DNA of 37,556 nucleotides from Candidatus Heimdallarchaeota archaeon (GTDB lineage Archaea > Asgardarchaeota > Heimdallarchaeia > Heimdallarchaeales > Heimdallarchaeaceae). The notes below the pieces were generated by a model. The model made no database searches. It was not told the DNA's origin and worked only from the letters and a program-made list of their open reading frames with translations. The position numbers and the translations under genes are program-made. Location of the stretch: contig JAGLRO010000021.1 in NCBI GenBank assembly GCA_023136245.1, positions 1 through 37,556 on the forward strand. Direction: 5' to 3'. Position 1 is the stretch's first letter, and each line of letters opens with the position of its first letter. This document shows positions 24,232 to 33,311 of the stretch, piece after piece.

Positions 24232-25140
24232 ATGACAAGTCTTCGAGCTAAGATATTCATTAAAATAATGAAAGCAATGTCGATGAAAGATGAAGGTATA
24301 TTTGACGTGAAGAAAAAAAGGGAGAATCTAGAAAAGCGAGTATCTATGTTTAAGATGCCAAGAAAAGTAAAGGTTGAACACATAGATGTTGATGGTATTC
24401 CAGCAGAATGGTTATATCCTCATAATAGTGAAAAAAATCGAGTAATTTTATATCTACACGGTGGCTATTACACTTCTGGTTCTCCAAAAACACATCGTAG
24501 TCTCGCAGCTCGAATCGGAAAAACTTCAAACTCTCCTGTTTTGTTAATAGACTATCGTCTTGCCCCAGAAAATCCTTTTCCAGCAGCTTTAGAGGATTCT
24601 ATATCTGCTTATAACTGGATAACAAAACAAAAAGGAATCAAGACCAATAAATTGATGATTGCTGGAGATTCAGCAGGTGGAGGATTAGTTCTTGCTACAT
24701 TAATTAAGTTACGTGATGAGAAGAATGCTCTCCCTGCAGCAGCAATTTGTCTTTCTCCTTGGACTGATTTAGCACTAACAGGAGATTCAATAAAAACTAA
24801 AGCAGATGAAGAATTAATGCTGACTGAAATTGAAGTGAGACAAGCAGCTCAATTTTATCTGAAAGAAGCGGAGAGCAAAAATCCACTAGCATCACCTCTT
24901 TATGCTGATTTGAATGGTTTACCTCCACTCTTAATCCAAACTGGAACTGCTGAAATTTTGCTTGATGATTCAACTCGCTTTGTAGACAAAGCTAAAACGA
25001 GTGGTGTTAAAGTAACCTTTGATCTTTGTCCAGAAATGTTTCACGCTTTTCAAATGTTCGGTAATCTTATACCAGAAAGTAAGAAAGCTCTAAAAAAAAT
25101 TGGAATGTTTGTGCAAGAAATATTTTCTCAGAATTCATAG
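24232..25140 (+). CDS. Alpha/beta hydrolase, hormone-sensitive-lipase family esterase
   Basis: This 302-aa protein is an HSL-family carboxylesterase. The oxyanion-hole motif HGGYYTSG starts at residue 76, and the YRLAPENPFPAALED segment is typical. The nucleophile motif GDSAGGG contains Ser147, with catalytic Asp at 245 or 246 (LLDDS) and His271 (EMFHAFQ). No signal peptide is present, so it acts in the cytoplasm. ATTTAATT at 24201-24208 lies about 27 nt before ATG with no ribosome binding site, which fits a leaderless transcript. It follows the aminotransferase-SCP2 gene on the same strand, so a shared lipid-related role is possible. The natural ester is unknown. Confidence 0.93.
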   Translation: MTSLRAKIFIKIMKAMSMKDEGIFDVKKKRENLEKRVSMFKMPRKVKVEHIDVDGIPAEWLYPHNSEKNRVILYLHGGYYTSGSPKTHRSLAARIGKTSNSPVLLIDYRLAPENPFPAALEDSISAYNWITKQKGIKTNKLMIAGDSAGGGLVLATLIKLRDEKNALPAAAICLSPWTDLALTGDSIKTKADEELMLTEIEVRQAAQFYLKEAESKNPLASPLYADLNGLPPLLIQTGTAEILLDDSTRFVDKAKTSGVKVTFDLCPEMFHAFQMFGNLIPESKKALKKIGMFVQEIFSQNS

Positions 25141-25150
25141 AAACAAAGAA

Positions 25151-26623
25151 CTAATTCAAAATACCAACTCTAACATTATCAAATCGAGTTGGGGCAATTC
25201 CATGACCTACGTAAGCTGCTTGACCAGGTTCACCTTTTCCACAATTAGGAGTTCCGAATATTTTCCAATGCTCTTTGTTACATATCCCGCTAACATTTCC
25301 CCAAAATTCTGGAGTAATGCCCTCATATGTGGGGTTTTTTATCATATCTGTCATTTCACCATTTTCTATTTTCCACCCAATCTCAGTACCAAATTGGAAA
25401 TTCATTCTTATATCATCAATACTCCAGCTTCTATTAGTTTCTAAGAAATATCCATTTTTAGTATCAGCAACAAGCTCATCAAATCCCCAATCTCCTGGTT
25501 CTAGATTTACGTTAGTCATCCTGATAATTGGAATTCTGTCATATCCCATAGCTCTTGCAGCACCTGAACTCCTTTCTAAACCGATGGCTTTTGCTGTCTC
25601 TCTTGATGACATGAAAGCTACAAAAACTCCCTTATCGATCATAACAACTCTCTGAGCTTCAACTCCTTCATGATCATAGAAGAATGTTCCTAGCCCTCCA
25701 GGGACAGTTGCATCAGCTACCATAGTAACAAGTTCATTGCCATATTTGAAACCTGTTCCTAAGAGATCAGGTGTGAGAAAGCTTGTTCCAGCATAAGCAG
25801 CTTCATAACCGATTGCTCTATCTAGTTCTGTAGGATGACCACAGCTCTCATGGACTTGAAGTGCCAATTGAGAATGTCCTAGAATGATAGTTGATTTTTC
25901 ACTAGGCATTTTTTCAGCAGATAATAGTTGAACAGCTTCTTTGGCTGCTTTCTCTGAAACTTCTAGTAGATCTAAACTTTCAAAATATTCATATCCCTTT
26001 GTTTGGAAGTCACCTCTGAAACTTGCAGGAAGACTTCTTGTTTGAACTTCTCCTCCTTCAATTGCAGTAGAAGCAACACCACCCCCACACCAGATAATTG
26101 TTTGGTCGATTTTCGTTCCTTCTGTAGTATAAAGAATCATATGATCTTTTCTACTGACATAGTGACTATTTGCTACTTTAATTCTATCTGAAAATCCTTT
26201 TGCTCGTATTGCACTCTCCTGTAAGACATCAATTTTCTCATTCAATTCTACATCAAAAGGATCTTTCTTTACAGGAGTTTTTACTGTAGCTTTGTGTATA
26301 GGTTCCTCAGCAAACTCAATATCAAATTTCTTTACTAATGCAGAAGCTTTAGCAATTTTTACAACTAAATCAGCTAAATCTGTTACTTTTTCTCTAGTTA
26401 ATTCATTAGAACTAGCGAATCCCCAGCTTTTGTTAACCAAACAACGAATACCTATTCCTTTCTTATTTGTAACATCTAGTCTTTCTAAAGATTCATTTTT
26501 GAATGATATATCCTCCATCTTAGTATCCATGAATTTAACATCAGCATAGTCCACTCCTTTTTTCTCACAACACTTAATCCCATAAGCTACTAAATCAGCT
26601 AAATTCTCTGCACTTTCTTGCAT
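25151..26623 (-). CDS. tldD: TldD-type zinc metalloprotease subunit
   Basis: This 490-aa protein is the catalytic subunit of the TldD/TldE family. The metal motif HESCGH (residues 258-263, HExxxH) lies in LALQVHESCGHPTELDRAIGYEAAYAGTSFL. Later come VTMVADATVPGGLGTFFYDHEGVEAQRVVMIDKGV-type residues and GYDRIPIIRMTNVNLEPGD, then a C-terminal segment with CGKGEPGQAAYVGHGIAPTRF, all expected for TldD. In bacteria the pair processes microcin B17 and degrades unfolded peptides; archaeal homologues are less studied. The partner TldE is about 11 kb away on the opposite strand instead of adjacent. It converges with the esterase gene, with a gap of 10 nt. Confidence 0.92.
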   Translation of the reverse strand: MQESAENLADLVAYGIKCCEKKGVDYADVKFMDTKMEDISFKNESLERLDVTNKKGIGIRCLVNKSWGFASSNELTREKVTDLADLVVKIAKASALVKKFDIEFAEEPIHKATVKTPVKKDPFDVELNEKIDVLQESAIRAKGFSDRIKVANSHYVSRKDHMILYTTEGTKIDQTIIWCGGGVASTAIEGGEVQTRSLPASFRGDFQTKGYEYFESLDLLEVSEKAAKEAVQLLSAEKMPSEKSTIILGHSQLALQVHESCGHPTELDRAIGYEAAYAGTSFLTPDLLGTGFKYGNELVTMVADATVPGGLGTFFYDHEGVEAQRVVMIDKGVFVAFMSSRETAKAIGLERSSGAARAMGYDRIPIIRMTNVNLEPGDWGFDELVADTKNGYFLETNRSWSIDDIRMNFQFGTEIGWKIENGEMTDMIKNPTYEGITPEFWGNVSGICNKEHWKIFGTPNCGKGEPGQAAYVGHGIAPTRFDNVRVGILN

Positions 26624-26684
26624 GGATTGAAATTTTCACACTTGTTATAAACCTTTTTCCAAAATGAGTATAAATAATGAATAA

Positions 26685-27527
26685 TCAATAGTCTGTAAGA
26701 ATCGTACCTAATTCATCAAAACCTTCTGTTCCCTTCTTTCTACTGAATAGACCTTTTATTTTTATTGTATCTCCAACATTAAGATTATTATCTTTTGCCA
26801 ACAAGTCCATCCCAATTTTAGCGCTCTTTATCTGTTCTCTGAAATACTTGCCTTTTATCAAATTATAGATTGGTTCTATTGTAGCTTTTAAAATTTCAAT
26901 TGAATTCAATATCTCAGACATCGGGACTGGAGGTTTGAGATATAATACATTCAATACAACCTCTGCATCAATTTTTCCAGTAATCTTTATCGCGTTATTT
27001 AACTCTCGTTCTAGCTTTGAAAAGTTATAAACACCATTATCTAGTTTTTCCTCCTCTAGCAGTGAATCTAGTTTTTCAAGGATATCATAGTAAATATCTT
27101 CATCTACAGTATATCCAGTTTTGGTAATATATCTTTGAGTTGAAACGAGACCAGAATTGTTGTACTTGACGTCTTCAATATATTCAACAGCTGACACTAT
27201 CTGATTTAATAATTTATACATCAAGATAATACTGTTCATTGTTTTGCTGATATTTTGATGATTTTCAGCTAATTGTTTCGTTACTAAACCTAATTTGCCT
27301 AAACGTGTTGATAATTGGTCGAATTCATAAGGAGTTAGATTTCCTTCCTCGAGCATAGAATCGATTTCCCATCCATAATTCAAACACTCAAGAACTGCTT
27401 CTTCCACTTTTCTTATTGTTATAGATTCATCTTTTGATAAAGAAAACTTATCTCCTCTAAATCTTTCTGCAATTCCTTTAATTTTCTTTGCTCGTTCTTC
27501 AATAGCATCCTCAGTGGTGGAATCCAT
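26685..27527 (-). CDS. Hypothetical helical protein
   Basis: I do not recognise this 280-aa protein. It is soluble and mostly helical, with an acidic N-terminus (DSTTEDAIEERAKKIKGIAERF), a central helical region with heptad-like spacing (LSTRLGKLGLVTKQLAENHQ and MNSIILMYKLLNQIVSAVEY), and a C-terminal stretch that looks more beta-like (LNVGDTIKIKGLFSRKKG, ending LGTILTDY). There are no Cys pairs or nucleotide-binding motifs. It lies 61 nt upstream of tldD on the same strand and could be cotranscribed with it. Confidence 0.7.
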   Translation of the reverse strand: MDSTTEDAIEERAKKIKGIAERFRGDKFSLSKDESITIRKVEEAVLECLNYGWEIDSMLEEGNLTPYEFDQLSTRLGKLGLVTKQLAENHQNISKTMNSIILMYKLLNQIVSAVEYIEDVKYNNSGLVSTQRYITKTGYTVDEDIYYDILEKLDSLLEEEKLDNGVYNFSKLERELNNAIKITGKIDAEVVLNVLYLKPPVPMSEILNSIEILKATIEPIYNLIKGKYFREQIKSAKIGMDLLAKDNNLNVGDTIKIKGLFSRKKGTEGFDELGTILTDY

Positions 27528-27634
27528 TTTTTTTCTACCCTGAATTCTTCCAAAGAAATAAGAGACACCGAATCATTAAAACCTTTACATTTCAAAAATA
27601 AAAAGAGAATGCTAGTTCATGAGAATATTATAGG

Positions 27635-28771
27635 TCATGAATAACTCTCGAGCAGCACTTCGTAAATGATATTTGCATAATCTATGACTTCTTGTTTCTC
27701 TGTATATTCATCAGTTACATGCAACTGATCTAACTTACCTGGTCCCATAATAACAAAAGGAGTATTATATTCAGGTATGAGCATAGCACCATCGGTTCCA
27801 TAGTTCACTCCAATTATTTCAGTTATTCCTTTTGCTCTAGTTTTTGCTTTCAATTTCTCAATAAATAGTTCTCCATCCTTTGATTCTATTACAGGTAATT
27901 CGTGAACTATCTCCATCTTTGCTTTAGATTCTTCTGTTTTGTTAAAATGTTCAACTATGGTATGTATCTTCTGCTTAGTCTGTTCTCTAAGTTCATTGGA
28001 TACTAAACGAAAATCACATTCAAATTCACAGAACTCTGGTACAACATTTATTAGAGTTCCACCCAGAATCTTACCAATATTAAGTGTTGAACTTCCAAGA
28101 ACATCATGTTCAAATTCCGGTACTGCATCTTTCATTTTTGCAATTAGTTTTGTAGCACCCTCTATTGCACTTACACCCAAATGAGGAGCAGATCCATGAG
28201 CAGATTTACCCTCTACAGCAATTTTAATCCATAGTGTTCCTTTCTCAGCAAGAGCAATTTTAAGTTCAGTTGGTTCTCCAATTAAGACAAAGTCACATCC
28301 TTCCATTATTCCAGCATTTTTAGCTTCTAATGATCCATCCATCCCAATTTCTTCATCAGATGTTCCTAGGAAAACTATTTTTTTATCAAGTTTTACATCA
28401 TTTTCCTTTAGTTTCTTCAGTATTGATATATATGCAGCAACAGCACCTTTCATATCGGTAGATCCTCTTCCATAAATCTTCCCTTCATTTTCTATGGCTT
28501 CAAACGGAGGATATTTCCATTTATTTGCATCACCTGCAGGAACAGTATCTAAATGACCAGTAATAATTATACTTCTTTCACTTTCACCAAATTCAGCAAT
28601 TATGTTTGCTCTTCCTTTTGCATATTCTTGAACCTTATATTTAATCCCACAAGCTTCAAATTCTTTAGCAATATAATTGACAGAATCGATAGTTTTTCCA
28701 GGTGGGTTTTCAGTGTTAATTCTTATTAACTCTTTTAAAATCGGAATGACTTCTTCTTCAGCTATTACCAT
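27635..28771 (-). CDS. M20 family metallopeptidase (ArgE/DapE/carboxypeptidase-like)
   Basis: This 378-aa zinc hydrolase of the ArgE/DapE/ACY1 family hydrolyses an amide bond, often of an N-acyl amino acid. Metal-site motifs are in place: IITGHLDTVPAG with the first His and its Asp, GRGSTDMKGAVAA with the bridging Asp, FLGTSDEEIGMDGS with the Glu pair, and LIGEPTELK. The dimerisation domain begins near EKGTLWIKIAVEGKSAHGSAPHLG. ATG 28771 is preferred over the in-frame GTG at 28780, because GTGAG around that GTG serves as the ribosome binding site. The substrate (acetylornithine, succinyl-diaminopimelate, dipeptide or other) cannot be told without neighbouring biosynthesis genes. Confidence 0.9.
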   Translation of the reverse strand: MVIAEEEVIPILKELIRINTENPPGKTIDSVNYIAKEFEACGIKYKVQEYAKGRANIIAEFGESERSIIITGHLDTVPAGDANKWKYPPFEAIENEGKIYGRGSTDMKGAVAAYISILKKLKENDVKLDKKIVFLGTSDEEIGMDGSLEAKNAGIMEGCDFVLIGEPTELKIALAEKGTLWIKIAVEGKSAHGSAPHLGVSAIEGATKLIAKMKDAVPEFEHDVLGSSTLNIGKILGGTLINVVPEFCEFECDFRLVSNELREQTKQKIHTIVEHFNKTEESKAKMEIVHELPVIESKDGELFIEKLKAKTRAKGITEIIGVNYGTDGAMLIPEYNTPFVIMGPGKLDQLHVTDEYTEKQEVIDYANIIYEVLLESYS

Positions 28772-28835
28772 ACAACTCACTAATGCAAAGCATAAAGACT
28801 TTTTAACTCTTCACTTCGGCTGGAAATTTGTGAAT

Positions 28836-30386
28836 CTAGATAGCACTCGTCATTATCTTATTTCTATCCAAAATAAGTGAATTATAATTCTTAGGACGAT
28901 ATAAAACAAATGTAATTATTCCAATTAATATCAGAATCGACGCGATAAGAAAAGTGACCTTGTAAGAATAGGAATCAGAAACACCATAATTGATTATAAA
29001 AGAGGAGATTAGGGGTGCAATAAATGCAGTAACAACACCCAATACAGCTATCCATCCAATTGCTGATCCGATGAATAATCTTCTGTTTTTCCTTAATCCA
29101 CTTATTTTTTCAACCATCATAAAAATCCAGACACCAACAAAAATGATACCTATCACTGTATATGATAAGATCACAATTATATTGGAACTTACTATTGCAT
29201 CCGCTATAGGACCAGTAAGTATAGTTCCACCTAATCCCCAAGATAGATAGAAAGTCGCATTATAATACGCCATCATTTTACCTCTTTTTTCTAAAGGAAC
29301 GACTCTATTGACCATTGAATATGAGGTAGTATTCACCCATACTCTTGTGAAACCTCTGAAAGACATGAATATGAATATAAATACAATATTTGGTGCAAAA
29401 GGAAGAAGCATAGTTGCTACAAATGCAAGTATGAAACCTACAAACAACATTTTCCCATCACCAAATCTACTTGTTAAGAAACCAATCACCAAACCAGCAA
29501 CAATCATCGAAATATTAGCCGTATTCCTCATTTGTGCAACTGCCATATCAGACGCATTAAATGTATCGGGAAGACGTACATGAATGTTTACCAAAAATCC
29601 TATACTATTTCCACCGATATTAATAACTGCTAAAATGACTAACAACCAAACAAAAAGCTTCCATTCCCATTTCATAGATTTTGAGTCTTTATTGGCTTTG
29701 TTCCTCATTTCTCGCTGTTCTTCAACAACCTCAGCAATCACTTGATCTTCACTTTTATCTAAATCCGCATACGATTCTGGAATCAAGAACAGAGCTAAAA
29801 TACTAAAGAACATTATTCCAGATGAAATGTAAAATAGGTTTCCTTCAGCAAACCCTATTCCATCTTTATAGAGAAATCCACATGCAGTAACTCCCAGTAC
29901 ATTACCAATACCTCCAACAAACTGTAACAAACCCATAATTTTGCTTCTTTCAGAATCCTTAGTCAAATCTGCTATTAGTGTAGTCCAACCTAAATTACTG
30001 CTACTCCAACCAGCTTCAATTAACGTAAAACCAATAATAATTGTAAATGCAGCAGCTCTTAAAGCTCCACTAGTTTCATAGCCTTTATGTATCCAATAAA
30101 CTACTAAATATCCTATCGCTGCATATAATTCTCCAAAAATAATTAGCAATCTTCTTTTCTTATATCGATCTGAGATTCTTCCCCAAATTCCTGTTTGCGA
30201 AGCTATGTTTGCAATCATAGGTAGAGTAGCAAAAAGTGTCATCTCAGTGTTAGTTACTTGAAGGTACTCTTTTAGATAGATACTAAGGAAGAAATAGAAA
30301 ATACCTCTTCTGAACATAGCCATTAACTGAAAAATGGACAGACTAACAAAGTGTTTCCTTTGCATTCTAATTTCCTCTTCATTCAA
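28836..30386 (-). CDS. Major facilitator superfamily transporter
   Basis: This 516-aa protein has about 12-14 hydrophobic helices. The loop GIWGRISDRYKKRRLLIIFGEL carries the MFS motif GxxxDRxxrR after helix 2; a cytoplasmic central loop follows helix 6 (ESYADLDKSEDQVIAEVVEEQ onward), and a second repeat includes GFLTSRFGDGKMLFVGF. The substrate is unknown. The start is uncertain: ATG 30386 (MNEEEIR) or ATG 30365 (MQRKHFV), the latter preceded by GAGGA. It is divergent from thrS, and the 268-nt gap holds the thrS leader. Confidence 0.85.
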   Translation of the reverse strand: MNEEEIRMQRKHFVSLSIFQLMAMFRRGIFYFFLSIYLKEYLQVTNTEMTLFATLPMIANIASQTGIWGRISDRYKKRRLLIIFGELYAAIGYLVVYWIHKGYETSGALRAAAFTIIIGFTLIEAGWSSSNLGWTTLIADLTKDSERSKIMGLLQFVGGIGNVLGVTACGFLYKDGIGFAEGNLFYISSGIMFFSILALFLIPESYADLDKSEDQVIAEVVEEQREMRNKANKDSKSMKWEWKLFVWLLVILAVINIGGNSIGFLVNIHVRLPDTFNASDMAVAQMRNTANISMIVAGLVIGFLTSRFGDGKMLFVGFILAFVATMLLPFAPNIVFIFIFMSFRGFTRVWVNTTSYSMVNRVVPLEKRGKMMAYYNATFYLSWGLGGTILTGPIADAIVSSNIIVILSYTVIGIIFVGVWIFMMVEKISGLRKNRRLFIGSAIGWIAVLGVVTAFIAPLISSFIINYGVSDSYSYKVTFLIASILILIGIITFVLYRPKNYNSLILDRNKIMTSAI

Positions 30387-30517
30387 TGTATCTACACAAG
30401 AAAATACAGATTCAGTTTCAAGAAAAATAGTAACGAATATTAATTTTGTGCTAGTTCAATTTCTTTCAAATAGGGAAAAATTGGGAGATTCAATAAAATT
30501 GATTAAGTAATAAATTT

Positions 30518-30654
30518 TTTAAATATATGTTGAATAAATTCTTTGAGGACAGATGTTAGGTGAATATGAAACAATTTCCTGACGTTTTTTTAGTATCCCT
30601 ACATGAGAGTAGGTGCGCTGTCCTTTTGAGTAAATTAAATTTAAGGGTGATTTT
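30518..30654 (+). promoter_or_regulatory. thrS promoter and structured leader with mini-ORF
   Basis: An A/T box TTTAAATA (30518-30525) lies 27 nt before GAGGACAG (30545-30552), the same box and spacing as at proS. GAGGACAG can pair with CTGTCCTT at 30618-30625 (seven Watson-Crick pairs plus a G-U), closing a loop that contains the mini-ORF. Within it are a T7 run (30585-30591) 2 nt after the mini-ORF stop and a hairpin CCTAC-ATGAGA-GTAGG (30598-30613). The thrS ribosome binding site GGTGAT is at 30646-30651. Compared with proS the 3' arm differs (TGTCTTC there, TGTCCTT here) but pairing is kept. The elements are seen directly; attenuation by leader translation is inferred. Confidence 0.62.
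30553..30582 (+). CDS. thrS leader peptide MLGEYETIS
   Basis: A nine-codon ORF upstream of thrS encodes MLGEYETIS and stops at TGA. Codon 7 is ACA, threonine, the substrate of the downstream synthetase. It starts directly after the 5' stem arm and about 8 nt after the predicted transcript start. The proS and leuS leaders share the form M-x-G-E-x-x-(cognate amino acid). Support comes from that pattern, since homology cannot be judged for nine residues. Confidence 0.6.
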   Translation: MLGEYETIS

Positions 30655-32574
30655 ATGGTCAAAATAGTATTACCGGATGAGAATATTCTTGAAATTCCTA
30701 AAGACAGCACCGTTAGAGATGTAGCAAAGCTGATTAGTGAAAGGTTAGCTGAAGCAGCATTAGCAGCAAAAGTGAATGGAGAACTAGTAGACCTTTTTTA
30801 CGAATTAGATGAGGACGCGAAATTGGAAATTTTAACTGAAAAATCAGAGGAAGTTCTACATGTATTGAATCATAGCGGAGCACATATCATGGCAGGAGCT
30901 GTAGTAGATCTATTTCCAGATGCAAAACCAACCATCGGACCAAGTATAGATCCTGTAGGATTTTATTATGACTTCTATATTGAAAAACCGTTTACTCAAG
31001 AGGATCTAGAGAAAATTCAAAAGAGAGTAGAGGAAGCTATTGCAGAAAATACTGCTTTTGTGAGAGAAGAAGTACCTATAGACAAAGCTATCAAATATTA
31101 TGAAAAAGAAGAAGAAAATAAATTCAAAGTTGAAATACTCAAGGAAACAAATGTAGATACTGTTTCTTTCTATTCTCATGGTAATGGAAGCTTTAAAGAT
31201 CTATGTCGAGGACCACATATTCCGTCAACAGCAAGAATTAAGGCAATCAAAATACTGAATGTTTCTTCAGCATTTTGGCGAGGAGATGCAAATCGGGAAT
31301 ACTTACAAAGAGTCTATGGAGTAGCATTTCTGTCAAAGAAGGATTTGAGAAAACACCTACTTATGCTAGAAGAAGCTAAGAAGCGAGATCATAGAAAGCT
31401 AGGTCGGCAATTAGACCTTTTTGATACAGCAGATGAATGGGGTCCTGGAATGCCTTTAATTTTTCCTAAAGGCGAGACTGTACTTGATGTTATGAGAAAA
31501 TTCTGGAGAACAGAACATAAGAAAGCAGGTTATGACTTTATTCAAACACCTCACATATATAAGGAAAATGTTTGGCAGACTAGTGGTCATACAGAATATT
31601 TCTTAGAAAATATGTTTCCTGTTGATTTACGAGGTGAACAATGGTATGTTAAGCCAATGAATTGTCCAGGTCACATGATGATCTATAATCGCAAGTCACA
31701 CTCCTACAGAGAGTTACCAATTCGTTTAGCTGAAATGGGTACTGTTTACAGATACGAATTGTCTGGTGTTTTGCATGGATTATTCCGCATTAGAAGCATT
31801 ACTCAAGATGATGCACATCTTTTCATGCTACCTGATCAATTAGAAGATGAAATTGTTGGTGTCATCAGAATGACAGAGTTATTCTACAAAACTTTTGGAT
31901 TTACTGAATGGGAATATTTCGTTAGTACTAAACCTGAAAAAGCTATCGGAAAAAGTGAAGGTTGGGACCATGCAACTCAAGCTTTAATGAGAGCACTAGA
32001 AAGAGAAAATCTACCATATAAAGTTAAAGAAGGAGAAGGTGCATTCTATGGTCCAAAGATAGATGTAGATCTTAAAGATGCCTTAGGACGAAAGTGGCAA
32101 CTAGCTACTATTCAAGTAGATTTCAATTTACCTGATCGTTTTGACATAACTTACATTGGAGAGGATGGACAGAAACACCGTCCTTTTGTTATTCACAGAA
32201 CGATTTACGGAGCTACAGAGAGATTTCTAGCTATTTTAGTTGAACATTATGCAGGAAAATTCCCAATATGGCTAAGCCCAATTCAAGCAGTTGTTATACC
32301 AATAACAGATAACCACATTGAATATGCCAATGAGATTGTCAAGATTTTACAAGAAGTAGGAATACGAGTAGAAGCAGATCTTAGTGGGGATAGGATGGAA
32401 TACAAAATAAGACATGCTACTATGCAGAAAGTACCTTACATAATCAATGTTGGTGAGAAGGAAATTGAAACACAAACAATTGCTGTAAGATCTAGAGGTA
32501 ACAAAGTAGAATATGGTGTTCTAGTTAATGATTTCATAACTATAGTACTGGAACAAATACAAAATTATGAGTAA
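30655..32574 (+). CDS. thrS: Threonyl-tRNA synthetase, bacterial/eukaryotic type with editing domain
   Basis: This 639-aa class II synthetase charges tRNA-Thr. It has an N-terminal TGS domain (1-62) and a bacterial-type N2 editing domain with HSGAH at 73-77 and DLCRGPHIPST. In the catalytic core are the zinc Cys in MNCPGHM, motif 2 LHGLFRIRSITQDDAHLF and motif 3 HRTIYGATERFLAI, followed by an anticodon-binding domain from about 540. Most archaea instead have a ThrRS with a D-aminoacyl-tRNA deacylase-like N-terminal editing domain, so this gene has the bacterial/eukaryotic form. The start is set by GGTGAT 3 nt before ATG. Upstream lies a leader whose mini-ORF has threonine at codon 7. Confidence 0.97.
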   Translation: MVKIVLPDENILEIPKDSTVRDVAKLISERLAEAALAAKVNGELVDLFYELDEDAKLEILTEKSEEVLHVLNHSGAHIMAGAVVDLFPDAKPTIGPSIDPVGFYYDFYIEKPFTQEDLEKIQKRVEEAIAENTAFVREEVPIDKAIKYYEKEEENKFKVEILKETNVDTVSFYSHGNGSFKDLCRGPHIPSTARIKAIKILNVSSAFWRGDANREYLQRVYGVAFLSKKDLRKHLLMLEEAKKRDHRKLGRQLDLFDTADEWGPGMPLIFPKGETVLDVMRKFWRTEHKKAGYDFIQTPHIYKENVWQTSGHTEYFLENMFPVDLRGEQWYVKPMNCPGHMMIYNRKSHSYRELPIRLAEMGTVYRYELSGVLHGLFRIRSITQDDAHLFMLPDQLEDEIVGVIRMTELFYKTFGFTEWEYFVSTKPEKAIGKSEGWDHATQALMRALERENLPYKVKEGEGAFYGPKIDVDLKDALGRKWQLATIQVDFNLPDRFDITYIGEDGQKHRPFVIHRTIYGATERFLAILVEHYAGKFPIWLSPIQAVVIPITDNHIEYANEIVKILQEVGIRVEADLSGDRMEYKIRHATMQKVPYIINVGEKEIETQTIAVRSRGNKVEYGVLVNDFITIVLEQIQNYE

Positions 32575-32627
32575 TTCATTACTCATTTTTCTATTCAAAA
32601 CAAAGAATAAGAAAATGGATACTAGGT

Positions 32628-33311
32628 TTATTCTCCATTTTGCATTTTTTCATATTCTTCTTCGATGTGGGTAATTTTAATGCCCAAGCTATCCATTAGT
32701 TGGAAACACCAACCTAGCCAAACATTAACAAAACCCATAGCACCAGCATCAACAACACCTGCTTCTTTCAAACAAGGAAGAAGATTAGGAGTATTTTCAA
32801 GTGAAACTACTGCAGTGGAATATGTTTCTGTTATCATTTCATTCCAATTTCCACCTTTTTCTGCTATTTTTTTAGCTATTGCAGCAGTATCTTTTATTAC
32901 TGTAAGAATTGTTCCTTCAGTCGGGTGAAGAACAGCTTCATATGACCATTCACATCCAGCTTCCAATGCTTTAGCAAATATATCAATTCCGACTTCTTCA
33001 TGATTTTCTATCTCAGAACTGAAACCTTGAAAGAATTGAGAAATTATTACACCTGAATTTCCTTTAGCTCCAAGAAAACTCCCTTTAGTTATTAATTGTG
33101 CTGCTTCATTTATAGAAGAAGGATCAATTTCATCAAACTGCTCTACTACAGTTCTCATTGTTAAAAACAGATTAACACCAGTATCTCCATCAGGAATTGG
33201 AAAAACATTAATTGCATTGAGTTCTTCTTTTGTTTGTTCCAAATTACTAGCTGCGCTAATCATCATTTTTTTCAAAGTAATTCCGTTAATTTTGGAATCT
33301 TGTACCGTCAT
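32628..33311 (-). CDS. Stand-alone DhaL-type kinase domain (FakA N-terminal/Dak2 like)
   Basis: From ATG 33311 the protein has 227 aa, one DhaL (Dak2) domain. It matches the N-terminal ATP-binding domain of bacterial fatty acid kinase FakA: LNAINVFPIPDGDTGVNLFLTM, with Mg/ATP-binding Asp residues in DGDTG (41-45), GAKGNSGVIISQFFQGF (81-97), PTEGTILTVIKDTA and VVDAGAMGF. FakA's middle and C-terminal domains and a FakB partner are absent here, and so is DhaK. The open frame extends 69 codons further upstream, but the added part has no family counterpart. ATG 33311 has a CTTATACAT box about 20 nt upstream. The substrate, fatty acid, dihydroxyacetone or other, is not resolved. Confidence 0.8.
   Translation of the reverse strand: MTVQDSKINGITLKKMMISAASNLEQTKEELNAINVFPIPDGDTGVNLFLTMRTVVEQFDEIDPSSINEAAQLITKGSFLGAKGNSGVIISQFFQGFSSEIENHEEVGIDIFAKALEAGCEWSYEAVLHPTEGTILTVIKDTAAIAKKIAEKGGNWNEMITETYSTAVVSLENTPNLLPCLKEAGVVDAGAMGFVNVWLGWCFQLMDSLGIKITHIEEEYEKMQNGE

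Noticed and set aside
30519-30710. 63-aa minus-strand ORF over the thrS leader
   Set aside because: It is antisense to the thrS promoter, leader and 5' end, and has no family resemblance or ribosome binding site.
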